A stretch of DNA of 64,000 nt from Puffinus mauretanicus (lineage: Eukaryota > Chordata > Aves > Procellariiformes > Procellariidae): positions 2,604,001-2,668,000 of the forward strand of contig JAJKFH010002198.1 in assembly GCA_023333565.1 (NCBI GenBank). Direction: 5' to 3'. This document shows, piece after piece, positions 47,850 to 61,145 of this stretch. The first letter of the stretch is position 1. The number at the start of each line of letters is the position of its first letter. The position numbers and the translations under genes were made by a program. The notes beneath the pieces are model-generated. The model did not search any database and was not told the origin of the DNA. It saw only the letters and a program-made list of their open reading frames with translations.

Positions 47850-50800
47850 AGCGAGCACAGCCTGATCACTGCAGAGGCCGATACAAATTTTGACACTGAC
47901 AAAGACAAATAACATGCCTCGTCAGAGAGAGCTACAAAACAAAACAGAAGGTCCTTGGAAATCAGTCAGTCCCCAAACGCCAAGCTGCACCTGAAAGCTT
48001 TGATTTCTCTAGGTTAGTCTTGACTAGTTAAAAAGCAATTGGATTCTTTGTTCCATTTTAATTTCTATTATATTGTCCATTACCATCTCTTAATCTCCAG
48101 TGCACGTATCTGTACTACCTCATCGCTGGTTTGATACAGAGAACATGGTGTCACGTTAGTTCCTTGTCATGACATGTTGCTGTCATGGTTTCTGGGTCTG
48201 CCTTTTCACCAGGGTCAGTAAATCCTGACCACTGGGGAAAACTGAGAAATTACAGGAAGTTTCTGACACTCCCCATGGAACATTATTGAGCTTGAAGAGG
48301 AAAAGGTTTTTCCACTCCATTCTCACAGGTAGAAGCCCTATAGAAGATACATTCATTGATAAATACATTTAAATTAACATGAAGCATCTAGCTCTATCTC
48401 AAGGAACGTGCAGAGTCTCTAACAAATAATCACTTCCTCCTGAAACAGGTGATTCACCTTCCAAATTTAGCCTTCTGTGAGAAAGAAAACTGAGGACAAT
48501 GTACCAGTTTTCGGACTAAGTCGGAAGAAAATTTTATATTATTTTAGAACACCTTGTGTTACTTAGTAACACATTAACTAAAAACTTAGGTGTCTAGATC
48601 AGACCTGCCTTTTCACAACACTGCCGCTCTGCTAGATCTAGCTTTAACAGATTAAATTTGGAAGGAGGATTTCACCGTTTGTTCTCACCCTAGAATTCAA
48701 GGTATGCAGATGCATAGTAATAGCAACATCCTTTAATTATTCAGGCACTGTTATTTGCAATCTTGAAGATATTCAAATTATGTGTGGATTTAATAGTCCT
48801 GTTTTTTCAGCTGGAGATGTTGCAGTAAAATGTAATCATCATGTATTAAACAACAGAGCTACATTTATAGTTCAGGTCTTTTAACTTCCTCTGCCACAAA
48901 TTCTTGCTCCCAGTCATTTCCTACCTAAAGTAATACAAATATGTTACTTTAAAGAACTTGTTCTCTTAACAAATGTTATGTTTTATGAAATTGCTCAAAG
49001 TACTTTTACATTTTAATTATTTCTAGCTCATATCTATTTTAAATAAATTTACATTTGTTGCCAGATAGTTAAGGCAGTTACAATAGTTAACTTTTATAAT
49101 GAACAAAAATAACTTTTTTTCTGCTTCACTTTTCAATTTCTTACATTTGACAGAAAAAAATAACAGAAGTTTTCCCCAAATTCCTCACATTTCTGAAAAT
49201 AAATAGAGTTTTGGATGACATTTCAAATTACAAAAGAAGGTACAAAATTGATGAACATTCTTGCAGTTATTGCTAGCTTTTCTGACAGAAGAAAAAAAGA
49301 GAAATTTTGCACAGAGTCAGTATTTTTATCTCAATTTAGATTAGAGTGGGTGTAAAGTAATAATGAATCAAACTGCTAAAAAGACAGACAATAAAATGAG
49401 GTCAACACAGGAACCACATGGCAATTTTTTTAAATTGCCTTGCATTTAAATTTAGGTTTCTACTACTCTCTTGACCATGTCTGCAGACCTTTCATTAGTA
49501 GTCAAATGCAATCTGATTGCTTCACATTCTAAAAATTATTCATTCATACCAATACCTCTCATCTTCTGCTGACTGGGCTGTACTCCTCAACTACTCCCCT
49601 TAAACACACCACCAAGTAAAATTAGCAGTACAAATGTACGCGTACTGTCATTTCCTCAAGGTGTTGTGTTGCCGTTATGATAAATTAATACATTTATGAA
49701 AATAACTATATAAGTTCCGCAGGACAAGATACGTTTCTGTACTGAATGTCTTCTTGACAGACTGAATGTCTTTAGCTGTAAGGCAGCAGTAGATGTGCTT
49801 TACTGTGTGAGTACCTTCTCAATTATTTCAAAAGATAAATAAAACCAGCTCCATTGGGACCAGTCTCCAAATATACCTTCCTGAGCCTCAGGGAAGCTTC
49901 CTTTTTTTTAAGTCATCCTGCATCCCACTTTAGGCTCTGTCTGATGTAAAACCAGCAGACCAGAGTCTGTTGGTAGACAGGAGGGCTTACAATACTATAA
50001 AATATATCAGGGGGAAAACATGCTGTCAAGAAAGCACTGGGAGCAGAGAGGGTGATGCCTGAAAGGAGGTAGCTGGGATGGTCAGAGGGTGGAGCTGTTT
50101 GAGGATATTTATGGCTGGGAAAGAGCACAGGTAAAGAGCACAGGTGTAACAGAAAGCAGCATCTGAAGGAGCCCATGCAAACTAGCTTCCTCCTTATCGT
50201 CTTTAATCACTACAATTTCCCCCTTTCCCCCAGTGCAGGGACAGACAGATCCAAGGGCTCCCACCTTCTCCAAGCACCTACATCCCTGTCCCCAGCCCTG
50301 CCTCAGCCACCTCCTGCCAAAGGGCTCCAGCAGCTGCCCCCCAAGATGCCAGCCCCTCTCCCTGCTCTGATCCCCTTCTTTAGGTTTACTCTGTTCTTAG
50401 TCTTCAGCACATGTTTGAAAATGTATAGAACACTGAACTTGTTAGGAAAAATTTACAAAGGCGTATTATCTGCCCCTCTGCCATTGACACTTTTGGGAAA
50501 CTGGGTGCATATCTGCTTGTAACAACGCCTCGAGAATTTCAAAAACTGTATCAAGTGCTTCTCATGTACCTTATCGCCTATTGCTGTCACATAGCACCTT
50601 TCATGAGATAGCCACAAAGTACTTCTTAAAAGGAGGAAGAATTGTTTAGTTACTGTTAAAGGAAGCACAGTTTCCAGTCGCTTCCTTTATCTTCTGTTCT
50701 GGTTTTGACAGCAAGGTAAAAATTTACTTTGGACATTTTTTTTGACAAATTTACTTTTGAAACACAATGGCATGCAAAAACCTTGTTTCATTAAAAACAC

Positions 50801-53800
50801 CAGAATGTGAAGCTCAGAATGGAAACAGGAACTAAGACAAAGTTAAGGTGTCTTCACAGATAAGATCTGGCATCAAAACATCTGGTAGCCTCAGGAGATG
50901 GCTGTTGATGAAAATTACAGTGAAAGCTTCATAGAATTATCACAATTCTCTACATAGCCATAAATAAAAACTCATAAAGCAAAGCCAAACAGATGTTCTC
51001 TTCCTTTATATGCTTATAGCGATTACATATCTAAATGTTATTATTAATACTTAGAAAGTAAGGATTACAAAGTAACATAGAGTGCAAGAATTCAAAAATA
51101 CTTCCTTTGGCTCAGGATTAGGCAGCCAAGCTTTGTGGACCATGTGGAGTTTTGAACCTGCTGCCCATGGAAAGCCGACACAGGTGTAAATAGTCAGAAC
51201 ATGCCAGTAAATCAGGGCACACAGAGATCTTGTCATCAAGCCTGTTTGGGATTCCTGGGTGTCTACCATAAACTAGATCACCATTCAAACCAGTAGGCTA
51301 CCACAAAAAGTAGGAAGTCTGGCATATTTGCTAAAACATGATTTAAGGATGTATATACTGCACTAGAAGAAGAGATCATGAATGTAAAGAAAATAATAGA
51401 AATTACTTAGCTGGTAATCAAACATATTCACCAAATGTTAGACTTAATATAGTCCATCTGTTGCAAAGCACATTAACAGAAGAAATGAATGGCTAGATGC
51501 ATTGACAATATTCAGGCTAAAGCAGTAAGTGGGAAAATCTATAATCTTTGTTACAGGCAAATGCTACTTGTTCTGATTTTAAAACTGTTGAAATGGTCAC
51601 TAACATTTAACAAAAAAGACACAAGGAAGCAGACTGTGGTGCACTGTTCCAAGAGTTGTGTTGTCTATTACAAAGTGAGTGCTGTACAAAAATTGCTAGG
51701 TAATCTTCTTGAAGTCCCTCTTCATTAAAAGGTGTACCAGTCACTACTTACCAGTATTGATTAAGCAAGCATTGAATGATGAATTCTACAAAATTCCATT
51801 TGTTTTATTTCTCAAGTATGCTTCTAGGCATGCGTCTTTTTTTCCTCACTTGTTTACCTCTGCACCCATTCTAACTTCTTTACACAAAGTAAGAAACAAA
51901 TAGTCTTGTTTGCAGATGTTACAAGTCATCTTAATATATATTATCATTTAGGCAATTCCACTGAGGTAGTCCGAAGTTCTTTAATGTGCTGAATTATTAT
52001 CTAAAGAGCACTGGGAGAACTTTGCAACAGCAGGTATTAAGCAGATGTATCTTGGCAGAGCTCCCTCAACATGATTCGTGACAGCTGAGCCACTCTTCCT
52101 CATGTATGCTTAAAACAGACTCAAAAATTTGAAAACATGTATCAAGAGCTTTTCTTAAAATGTGGCTCCACTTTTGATCCCATTGAAGTAGAAGCAGCTT
52201 ATCTGATCCTTCTGAATCTGCATAACAAGTTTTCTCATGTGGCTTCCCAACTCTGCAAACATCATCAGTGTTATCATTAGGAGCACAGCCTTTCTCACAG
52301 TATTTAGGAACTTGCTTTGCTAAAGTCAGGAAGGGAGGTGCTATGAAAATGGAAAATAACACAAAATAGGGAAAGTGACTCACATATATTGAGTTCTTAA
52401 AAGATCCTAGATGAAAAAATAACAACAACCTTTACTTTCCAATAACTGAACCAAACCTTTTATTTAAACTCAAACTGAATTTATTTCACATAAACTGGCT
52501 TCTGAATCACTGAGAATCACTGCATCTGCTCTAATATGTCCTGCCTGATGACTTTGCTATGCTATGGAAACATATACCTCCCTGTAGAATTTCCAGAGTT
52601 ATTAAAGAAAAAATATTAGCTAAAGAAGAAATCACTTCAGTCTTTCTTCCTTTCTTTCCTCATATGCTGCAATAGATGTCTCATTTGGACTTAAGCAATT
52701 TAAATTCAAAGCTACTACTTGGTTGTCTTGTGTTGTGCAACTGTGCAACTGTGTTGGAAGAATCAAGCAATAGGGTCTTCAATTTCTTTTGATAGATATG
52801 TTAGCAATGTTAAAGACATGAAGAGAGCAGGTAGCTAGAGACCACAAAGATGTAGTTAAATACAGAAGCGTCAATTTTATTATTCCATACCGGTTTGTTT
52901 TGTTAACTGGTCACTTGCAGCATTTTGTTGCAGTGTTACAAAATTTCCTGTGGTGTTTATTCTAACTGAAATTGTGCTCTCTCACCTGAATAATTCATGT
53001 GCAGATCTTGAGTTAAATCTGGATAAACCTGTAATGGGAAATTTCCAATGCACTGAAGCCACCTAAGATGAATATTCTCCTTTGTCACTGCTGCAAAAAC
53101 TTGTATCTTGTGCCGTCACAAGGAGGAAGACCCAGGCAGCCAATTTTGGAACAATGGTTTTCAAGACATCTTTTCTCCCTGAGAACAGACTTTTCTCCTT
53201 ATCTACCATGTTATTTGTTCTTTCAAACACTACAATGCCCTAACTTCCACAAATTATTAAGGAGTTCAATGCACTTGAAAAGTTCTTTGATCTTATTTTG
53301 GATAATTGCAACTTACTACTCTTAGTGAACTTAAAACAGATAGCAGATCATTTAAGCACATGCCTAACTTTAAGCACAAGCCATTCCCTGGGTCTAAAGG
53401 AACTACTGAAAGATATAAATACCCGTGTGAGTGCCCTGAGGATTCAGGACTTGTGGCTTCCTGCCTGGAAGTAGAGAGACATTGCCTTCTCACCTGGCAG
53501 GGATGCACAGGAACATATTCATGAACATTTGCAATCAACCCATTGACTTCAGTGAAATGGCTAATGCTCTAGATTTGGTATCAGCTTGACTTCCTCTGTT
53601 GAAATGAGGCCAGAGAAATTAAGAAAGATCTCTAGAGTGTTTAATTAGACACCTCCAACTCTAGCTGTGTAACTCTTACAATTAACTGAGCTACTGTGAG
53701 AGTCAGAGGCCTTTTCCACGCTATATAGAGAGGGAACAGAGAGCGGGGAGTTTGAGATGCAACAAAAAGGCATGCATGCTGAATGCACAGCTGCTTAGAC

Positions 53801-55264
53801 ACAGCCAGGAGGAAACAGGAGGCCCAAGGATGCGTGTTTGAACTCCCGTCCCTCTCACTAGGAAGCAGTCCTGACTCAAATCCAGAAATCACGTGCACTG
53901 GAGAGGCAGCCCATGGAGCCCCAAGGCCCAGGTTGGGCATTGCAGGTCCCTGACCACTGCTGGTCCTGTAGCCCTGCCTGGTACCAAACAAGCTTCACCC
54001 ACCTACGCACTCAGCCTGGCATGGGAATGGAAAGGTGTGATGTTACACAGCAGTCAGGGAAGGGCCAGGTGACAATAAGAGCTGTGTCTGTGCAATACCT
54101 ACCACAACCACACCTGGGATGGTGTCTAGGGCTCCCAGGCACCACTGTAACACACACCCAAATCTGCTCTGCAGGCCTTGCATCTTGGCATGGAAAGCTG
54201 AAACGTGGCTGTGCGTTTTCCCATGGCAAACTCAGCTGTATTTGTCAGAGCAGTGCAGAACCTACAGTGCTTTGAAAAACAGCAAAATGTAGGAAACACA
54301 AAAGTGCCTGCACTTTGATGGACAAATTCCATCAATCATTCCATTGCCTAAGATTTAAGGATTTGCTGCTGGTTAAGAAAGAAAAAATGCTAGGGTGAGG
54401 AGATGACAACAAAGGAGAAAGGTCCTAAGTGGGGGAGAAAAATTGCATGTAGAAGCTAAAATCAACTTCCCACTTCTGCCTTTTGGGTGAGAGACATTCC
54501 CCTCCCGATCCCCAGGTTCTTACGGGTTAGAGCCAGGCCATGAAAAATATATTTCCTCTCCTCTCTTCCAACTCCCATGTGTCAGTCTTCATGAAAGAGC
54601 TGCAGATCAATTCCACTTACAGAGCTGCTCTTTAGCTTTTGGGACAGATCTTCTGGAGGATCCAGACCCGAGGGGACGAGGAGGTGATGATACCTGCCAC
54701 GTTGCTTGCACTGCTTGCTTTAGCGGTCACACTCCAGAGTTCATGGTTTATCTTCCACTTCTGCAGCCTCAAAGGGAAGAGGAGGATGGGATGCACAGAG
54801 ACCCCAGGCTGCAACAGACTTCCCAGAATCATCTCGTTCTTTCTCTCCATATTGGTGACATTTTTTAGTGATCAAGAACTTTCTAACACCACTTCTGTGG
54901 CTTAATTAGTGGGGAGTATAAATACCAATTTTTTGCAAATACAGCAAGTAGTCTTTAGGTATTAGTACTCTCTCTAGCGTAAAAAACTAAGGAGAATGGA
55001 AAAGGACTCAGAAGTAACTGAAACCTGTAATAAAATAGGAATTGTTACAAGTTTTCATACATATACATAACCATACTAAGGAAGGATTGATTTCATATGC
55101 TTTATCTTCAAAGTCACATGCTTTGTTTAAAGCAGAATGAGCAACAGAAGAAAACTGGCTACTCTCATTATGGCATCACATGTACTTTGTGAAAGAGATC
55201 CAAAATTTCTTCTTTATCTCAAAAAAAAAAAAAAAAGAAGGATTATATAAAGTACAGGATAACA

Positions 55265-55485
55265 TTTTATGAGTAATAATAATAATGGCCATCTATTATA
55301 CTTCGCTTTTCATCAATAGGTATCAGGGTCAGACTTACTTTTCCTGTTTTCCAGAATTGAAAATAAGGCACAAAAGGCGGAGTGACTGCCCAGGGTGATC
55401 CATCAGGCCGACACAGCTTTGGAAATTAAATCCAAGTTTCCTGAATCCCAGCCCAGTGTTCTATCCTTAGCAGTAAATGATTGGA
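55265..55485 (+). repeat. Ancient MIR-like SINE relic
   Basis: In order, the sequence shows TAATAATAATGG, a CGCTTTTCATC word, GAAAATAAGGCACAAA, GTGACTGCCCAGGGTGA, CCTGAATCCCAGCCCAGTG and TTCTATCC. This order and wording match the MIR type of tRNA-derived CORE-SINE known across amniotes. The copy is strongly diverged, as expected for such an old insertion. A repeat search would settle the exact family. Confidence 0.55.
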
Positions 55486-58400
55486 TATTTTAACCACCAG
55501 AGGACAACTTTACCTAATCATTCACACATCTCTGAAACCAAAGGCCCTCCAGAAAACACAAGGTATTTGCATCTCAGTGCATTGCAGCAGTCTGCAGTGT
55601 CTGGCACTCCCAGAGTTTGCAAAGTCATTTTTTAATACAACTTAGTGATGAACTAGAGTGAGAAATGGCTGACCTCCATAATCATATCAAGTTGTAACAA
55701 AATTTGCCACTCATAATAGATGCTTTCCTACATCTCAGTATGTTTTTGAAGCTTTCACACCGGAGGCTTAAGTATCTAGCCATTCTTTTATAGGCAACAT
55801 TTTAATTCAATAATAATACTTCAAGTGCAACAACAGATTTGACAAATGAAGCATCTGTGAAATAAACCAATTAAATTGTACATGGGAAAGGCAAATCTGA
55901 GGCTGTCTGAGAAAAGATTACAACAACAGTGTGATTTCAAAGGCAGCGCTGTTGAAACTTTTGGAAAAGTATCTTTCCTTTCTTCACGAAAAGGTAACTT
56001 GTAGGCAGATGTCTCTGTGTTTTTAAAGTCTGGAGACTCAATTACTTTACAGAGTAATTACTAAATAACAAAATTATAATCACTGCCTGGACCATTAAAC
56101 TTTGGTAAAGGTGACTGAAATAATCTTGGGAACCAAGAGCTTGTTTAGAGCAGGGATATTAAGCAGCAGTAATTAAGTAACACAGTGGGAGTGTGAGTCC
56201 CAGGAGAAAACATGTTACAATGACAATTTTATTACACATCTCAATTACTTGTTACTACGCACTTTAGTTTTCTGCAGTAGAAATCTACACCGTTTCTGAT
56301 GTCCAGAAGCCTGAAGCACTACACAGGTGTCCTGAGCCCCTTCGCTGGTCCTGAGACCAGCTGGCACAGTCTGATCACATCCACCCAGGAATGGTAAACT
56401 CGGCCTGGAAATAGGACGGCCATATCCAAACTGGCCAGGGTTAATAGTCTCTCCTATATTAATTCCCAAACTGTCCCAGGAATTACCTGGGAGACTGTTA
56501 ATTAACCACAACTGTGCATGGGACTGTTTGAACAGTTTAACAGTGCAGGCAGCCTACTTCTGCACCTCTGCCTGTGCCCTGGCACTGTCTGTTTGCTAGT
56601 CAAGATGGAAAGAATAATGACCTCCTAGCAAAACCACGATGTTTCTTTCAGATGCAATGGATGAAAAAAGAAAGGACAAAGGATGGACAAAGAAGAATGG
56701 CACATGGAAGATAGGGCCAAAGTTCTTAACTGGGAAAGCAGTGAGTTAGCAGTGTTGTAGATAAATGTGAGCAATGCAGGGTGCAGGAAGAGAGGATGCT
56801 GCAATAATCAAGTTAGGAAAGGATGAGAGATGGAGCTAGCTGAGAGGATGGAGCGACATCTGCATTTTAGAGCTGCTAGGCAAGAGGAATCTTTGAAGTT
56901 CACAGACAGCCCAGGGCGGGGGTTCAGCTGAAGGCAATGCTGAGGTCCAGGGAAGGTCATGCTGTTCTCAGTGAGCAGGAAGGAAATTGTAGGAGTGGTG
57001 TACTGTTGGTTATGGCACCACTAAGCTCGATCCCCACAAGGCAGAGGCAAGCTGTGGGTTTAGCTTTCACGCATGGCCTGACATTCATCTGTCCAGACTT
57101 ACATACCTGAGCAGCTGACAGACAGCCTCCCAGAGGTGGGGAATCCAGCAGCTGGGAAGGAAGCCTGCAATTTATCTTCCAGATCATCCAGGATGTACAT
57201 GCTTCAGTCAGAAAGGAGCCATACAGGTCAAAAGAGAAGAAAAAGTGTCTAAAGAAGCTGCCCAGATGGAGAACACCACCCCAGTAACCCACATTAAGCT
57301 GATCATCACCCTGTCCTACTGATGAACTGGTGAGGCAGAGCTTCAAAGCATCCAAGCTCAGGAGGCCATAGTGGGTGCTAAAATCATTCAAGCTGCTCTC
57401 TTGGCCAAACATTTGGGGTTAGAGGCTGTAGGTGCTGCAGTCCTGCAAGTCCTGGATCACAGAAGCTACCAGGAGCCCCAAAGAGTCTCTGAGAAATGGG
57501 TTCAGAGGAATCCCTCCACCCGACCATCATCTAAAGGACGGTGGAAGAAGGGAACAATCTCTGTTACAGTAGTGTAACCAGCAGGATAGGGCAACCAGAA
57601 AAGAGCCTGTGAAACTTCTAACTGTTTTGTCTTGTTTGTGAGAGTAGTCAAACCAGAAAAAAATGTATAGACCTCAGCATAAACACAGTCACTCTTTCAC
57701 ACATATATGACAGCATACGTGTGTGCATGCACACTCAGACATGACTTGCATGTTGGAATTCATCTAGAAACCTGCATTTTCAGAGGCATCCAGCTCTGAC
57801 GGGCTACATCTAAACTAGCAAATTCAACAGTGCCAGCATCTTGGTACATAATTGTAACCTCTTTACTGCATAACCATTGGAAGGTTCTTAACATGGTTTT
57901 GAATCAGGGGCAACTAACACTCTCTCAGGCAGCTCCTAGGGACAATTTGAGGTTTCTGATGAGCCATTCCCACTAGGCCATCTGGATACAGCCACTCTGT
58001 TTTGAATGATAAGGTAATTTAAAAGTATGGGCACAGGCAAAACATTCCAGTTGGTTTCAAGGACAGAGAATGGGTCCTGGGACTGTTCAGTGTGCTAGTC
58101 CAGATGTATCCAGTCTCACTCTCCTGGGATGAATAAAAGTTTTGCTACTAGCAATTTTGCTGTGTTTCTCAACAGAAGTCTAAAGTAGACAAACTGCATA
58201 TTGGTGGCCAAAAGCATCATCTAGAAGTGTGATGTGGGTAGAGAAGAGTAGTGATATGATACATTCAGTTGGCCAACAGCTGACATTTTTCAGTTCTATA
58301 AATACTGCAATACATATGTAAACATTTGTGGGAAAAAAAATGACACTAAACTTTGCCTGGCAAAGTATGGTGCAGTTTAGCGTGTGTTTTACTCCCTTTC

Positions 58401-61100
58401 CCCATACTGCCAGATAATCACATAGACAGGCAGTGTGCTGGGGATTTCATTTGTCAGGAAGAGTTGCTAGAGAAAAAGATCTTAAGGACAGAGAAACTCC
58501 TGGAAGCTCTTCATGCTATGGGGTGCCAAAAGAAGACAGGAGACTTAACAGCTGGATCCTGAAAGGGTCTGAGCTGGCAGCCAGCACGACTGGAGGCTTG
58601 CTGTTATCTTTTCTCTAAACATGGAGATACCGCCCTCATGCTCTACTAAACTAGAAGTTACTAATGGGAGTCTGTAATATTTGCTTCTAATACGTGCATC
58701 CTTTATTTTATCTTGATCAGTTGTTTACTGGCTATAGCCACCGGTAGTGATGGCCTGATGCTGCCACATCTAAATAAATGTATCTACAAGTATGTATCAA
58801 TGGTGATAATGTTTCCGAGGCTGGAAGGTGCTGCAGTGTATATGCACACGTAACAGTTACAGTTCTGCTCCTGCTTGTTACATCTTTAAGCCTCGAAGGG
58901 CTCGGCTCTCTCGTAGCTATTTTCCACGCTGTTCAGTGCCTAATTTTACTGATTCTATGATTGTATGATAATCACTCTGCTATAGAGGAAAAACAGACAC
59001 ACTGTGCTTTCATGGACAACTGTGTGCTGCTCTGAACTGTTTCACAGTCTCTGCATACCTTCTGAAAGAAAAAAATCTGTTTGCTTTTTGTCTCTGGAGA
59101 GACATAACTCAACCTGATAGACAGGCATTCAAATGCCATTGATTGCACCAATGTTTCTTTGCGCTTATAAATATCTGCCGCTACAAAATTAGAGATTGAT
59201 CTGAGCTTCTCTTCAGAAATTGGGAAAAATTAGGAACAACCTGAATCTTACAATAAATAATGTATCACTCATTACCCTTTAGGAAAAAGGGTGACTTTGA
59301 TTCAAAAACCTCATGTGTATTTTATGCTTTGGTCTAAGAAAAACACTATTATTTATAGTGCATTATGAACTAATGGTAATACAGATGCTTTCAGGTGGCC
59401 AAGGAGGGATTTTTATGGCTCTAAGGCTTATTTATAAAAAATATTATTTATTGTCTCTGTAAAAAGCTCTTATACTATTACCATGCCTGATTTTTCTCAA
59501 GGATCAACATAACCATAAATATTTTCTGCCCTTTAATGTACATTTGGGATGAAGTTCCTCCAAATGCAGACATTACTCTCTCAGCATCCTTACGCTCCCT
59601 GTCCCCCATCCTTTCCCATCCCTACATCCCCCCTTGAGCATGCACAAGACCTTGTCCGTGGGACAGTTTCCTCACTGCAGGTGCTTTGGTGACACAGAAA
59701 TGTAGGAGCATATTAGGGGCAGGAGGGAGGCAAGCCAGAAGATGGGCTGCAGTGTTTTGACCTGGCTACTATAAGTGCCCACACATTAAATGAAACAGCA
59801 GTCCTGAAAAAGTCCTATATTCTGATTTCAAGTTTGGTTTGTTTGAACCACCTCCATCCCAAGAAGTTATGTACCAAAAGATTCTCCCAGCTTTACACAG
59901 GGCAGGCTAGTTAAGCCTCTTAGTATTTAAAAAACAAAACAAAGTCACACTTACAGCCACTTCATGATTTAACATGTAGTTAAATGCTCACCTATGTTTC
60001 TAGAGACATGATTCCCTGCTTCAATGATATTTCTTTGCCTGGTGTGGGAGGACAGTCCATCCTTTCCTCCTGTGCTGTACCTCGTATGACCAGTCTGCAG
60101 AATGATGGGAATGTACAGAGGTAAAATATGCAGGTCCAAAGTTTGTTCCCTACAAGCCCGTTGGGAGAGGAGAAGATAGGGTAAGTAACTGCTCACCAGC
60201 TGGCAGATTTTTTTCTTACTACCTGCATTCAAAACATAATCTAGAATAAGGAAACTTGTGTCTACTAATTGTATGGCTGTTCACAGCTCAAGGGCAACTC
60301 CGCTATTAGCCTTAACATAACAGTCGGAGCTTTCCATACATTAAACGACTTGCTTGCTTGGAGCAGGAGCAAAATCCAAATAACAGTGTCATAGCAGGCC
60401 AACAAATCCCTCCCGAGACACCAAAAAAACATAGTGACTAATAAAAGAGAGAGAACAAACCCCTTTAAATTCAGAAACTATGTAATCTCCTATCTGACTC
60501 ATGCTATCTTGGCAAGCTTGTATCTTTGTTTCTGGTTATTTATTTGTATTTATGACCAGAAATTAGAAAAGCATGAGAATTATCTGGGAAAATAGGGCTG
60601 CAAAGGACCAGTTAAGTCACCATGCTTTTTCCTCCATAATCAAAAGAAATTACATCATAGTTTTTAAGTTCATATAGGTCAAGAGGGATAACCATTCCCC
60701 TCACGTACACACAAGCTACAAATGGTATTCATCATCCACAGCATGAGAGTCAAGCCCTCAGTCACTGCAATGCACGAAGGGAAGAGAGATTCAGAGGCTG
60801 GAGTCAGGGCTGCTGCCAGCTGCGGGTTCACAAGTGGACAAATCTTGAGCTGCAAAGTGAGATGAGGCATCACCTCCTCCCCAGTACCATGCCTCTCCCA
60901 GACAGGAAGAAAAAATAAAGAAGCCTAAGAGAAGAAAAGTTATGTGTTCCTGTGGGCAGATAATTACTGCTACCACCGACAGAGAGTAGCAATCAATAAC
61001 GATCTTAAGTGGGGACAAGCATTTCAGCATTGCTGACAGGGCTGGATTTAGCATGAGCTATAGTTATTACCACCTAATCACACCAAGCTGCAGAGAAGTT

Positions 61101-61145
61101 TAAAAAAAACAAAACAAAACAAAAAAAACCAAAAAAACACAACAA
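61101..61145 (+). repeat. A-rich low-complexity run
   Basis: Repeated AAAAC-type words over about 45 bases. No retrotransposed gene body or target-site duplication was recognised around it. Confidence 0.8.

Larger units (their letters stand above)
47474..55264. other. Unique DNA, no confirmed gene
   Basis: Contents are an inverted repeat next to the CR1 fragment (47545-47571), a paired AP-1-like motif (47832-47849), and chance-level frames on both strands. The longest of these are 120 codons (minus 52066-52428 and plus 53913-54275) and 116 codons (minus 53641-53991). None has a domain that I recognise. Confidence 0.5.

Noticed and set aside
52066..52428. 120-codon minus-strand frame with a Cys/Asp-rich middle and an acceptor-like TTTTCATAG upstream
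   Set aside because: It looked exon-like, but no donor or polyadenylation context is convincing, the peptide is not recognised, and the length is at chance level.
54639..54905. 88-codon plus-strand frame with a hydrophobic segment (ATLLALLALAVTL)
   Set aside because: Considered as a small membrane protein, but there is no promoter or splice support and hydrophobic runs arise easily in T-rich DNA.
56957..57412. 151-codon minus-strand frame
   Set aside because: Composition is unremarkable and no motif is recognised. The opposite strand also has an overlapping frame at its edge. Treated as chance.
57721..57734. Palindrome GTGTGCATGCACAC
   Set aside because: It sits in a mixed CA/TG-rich stretch where short palindromes arise readily from alternating dinucleotides.
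58951..58968. GATTCTATGATTGTATGA, resembling a CR1 terminal repeat on the plus strand
   Set aside because: Only the last 18 bases fit. The upstream sequence does not match a CR1 3' end well enough to call an element.
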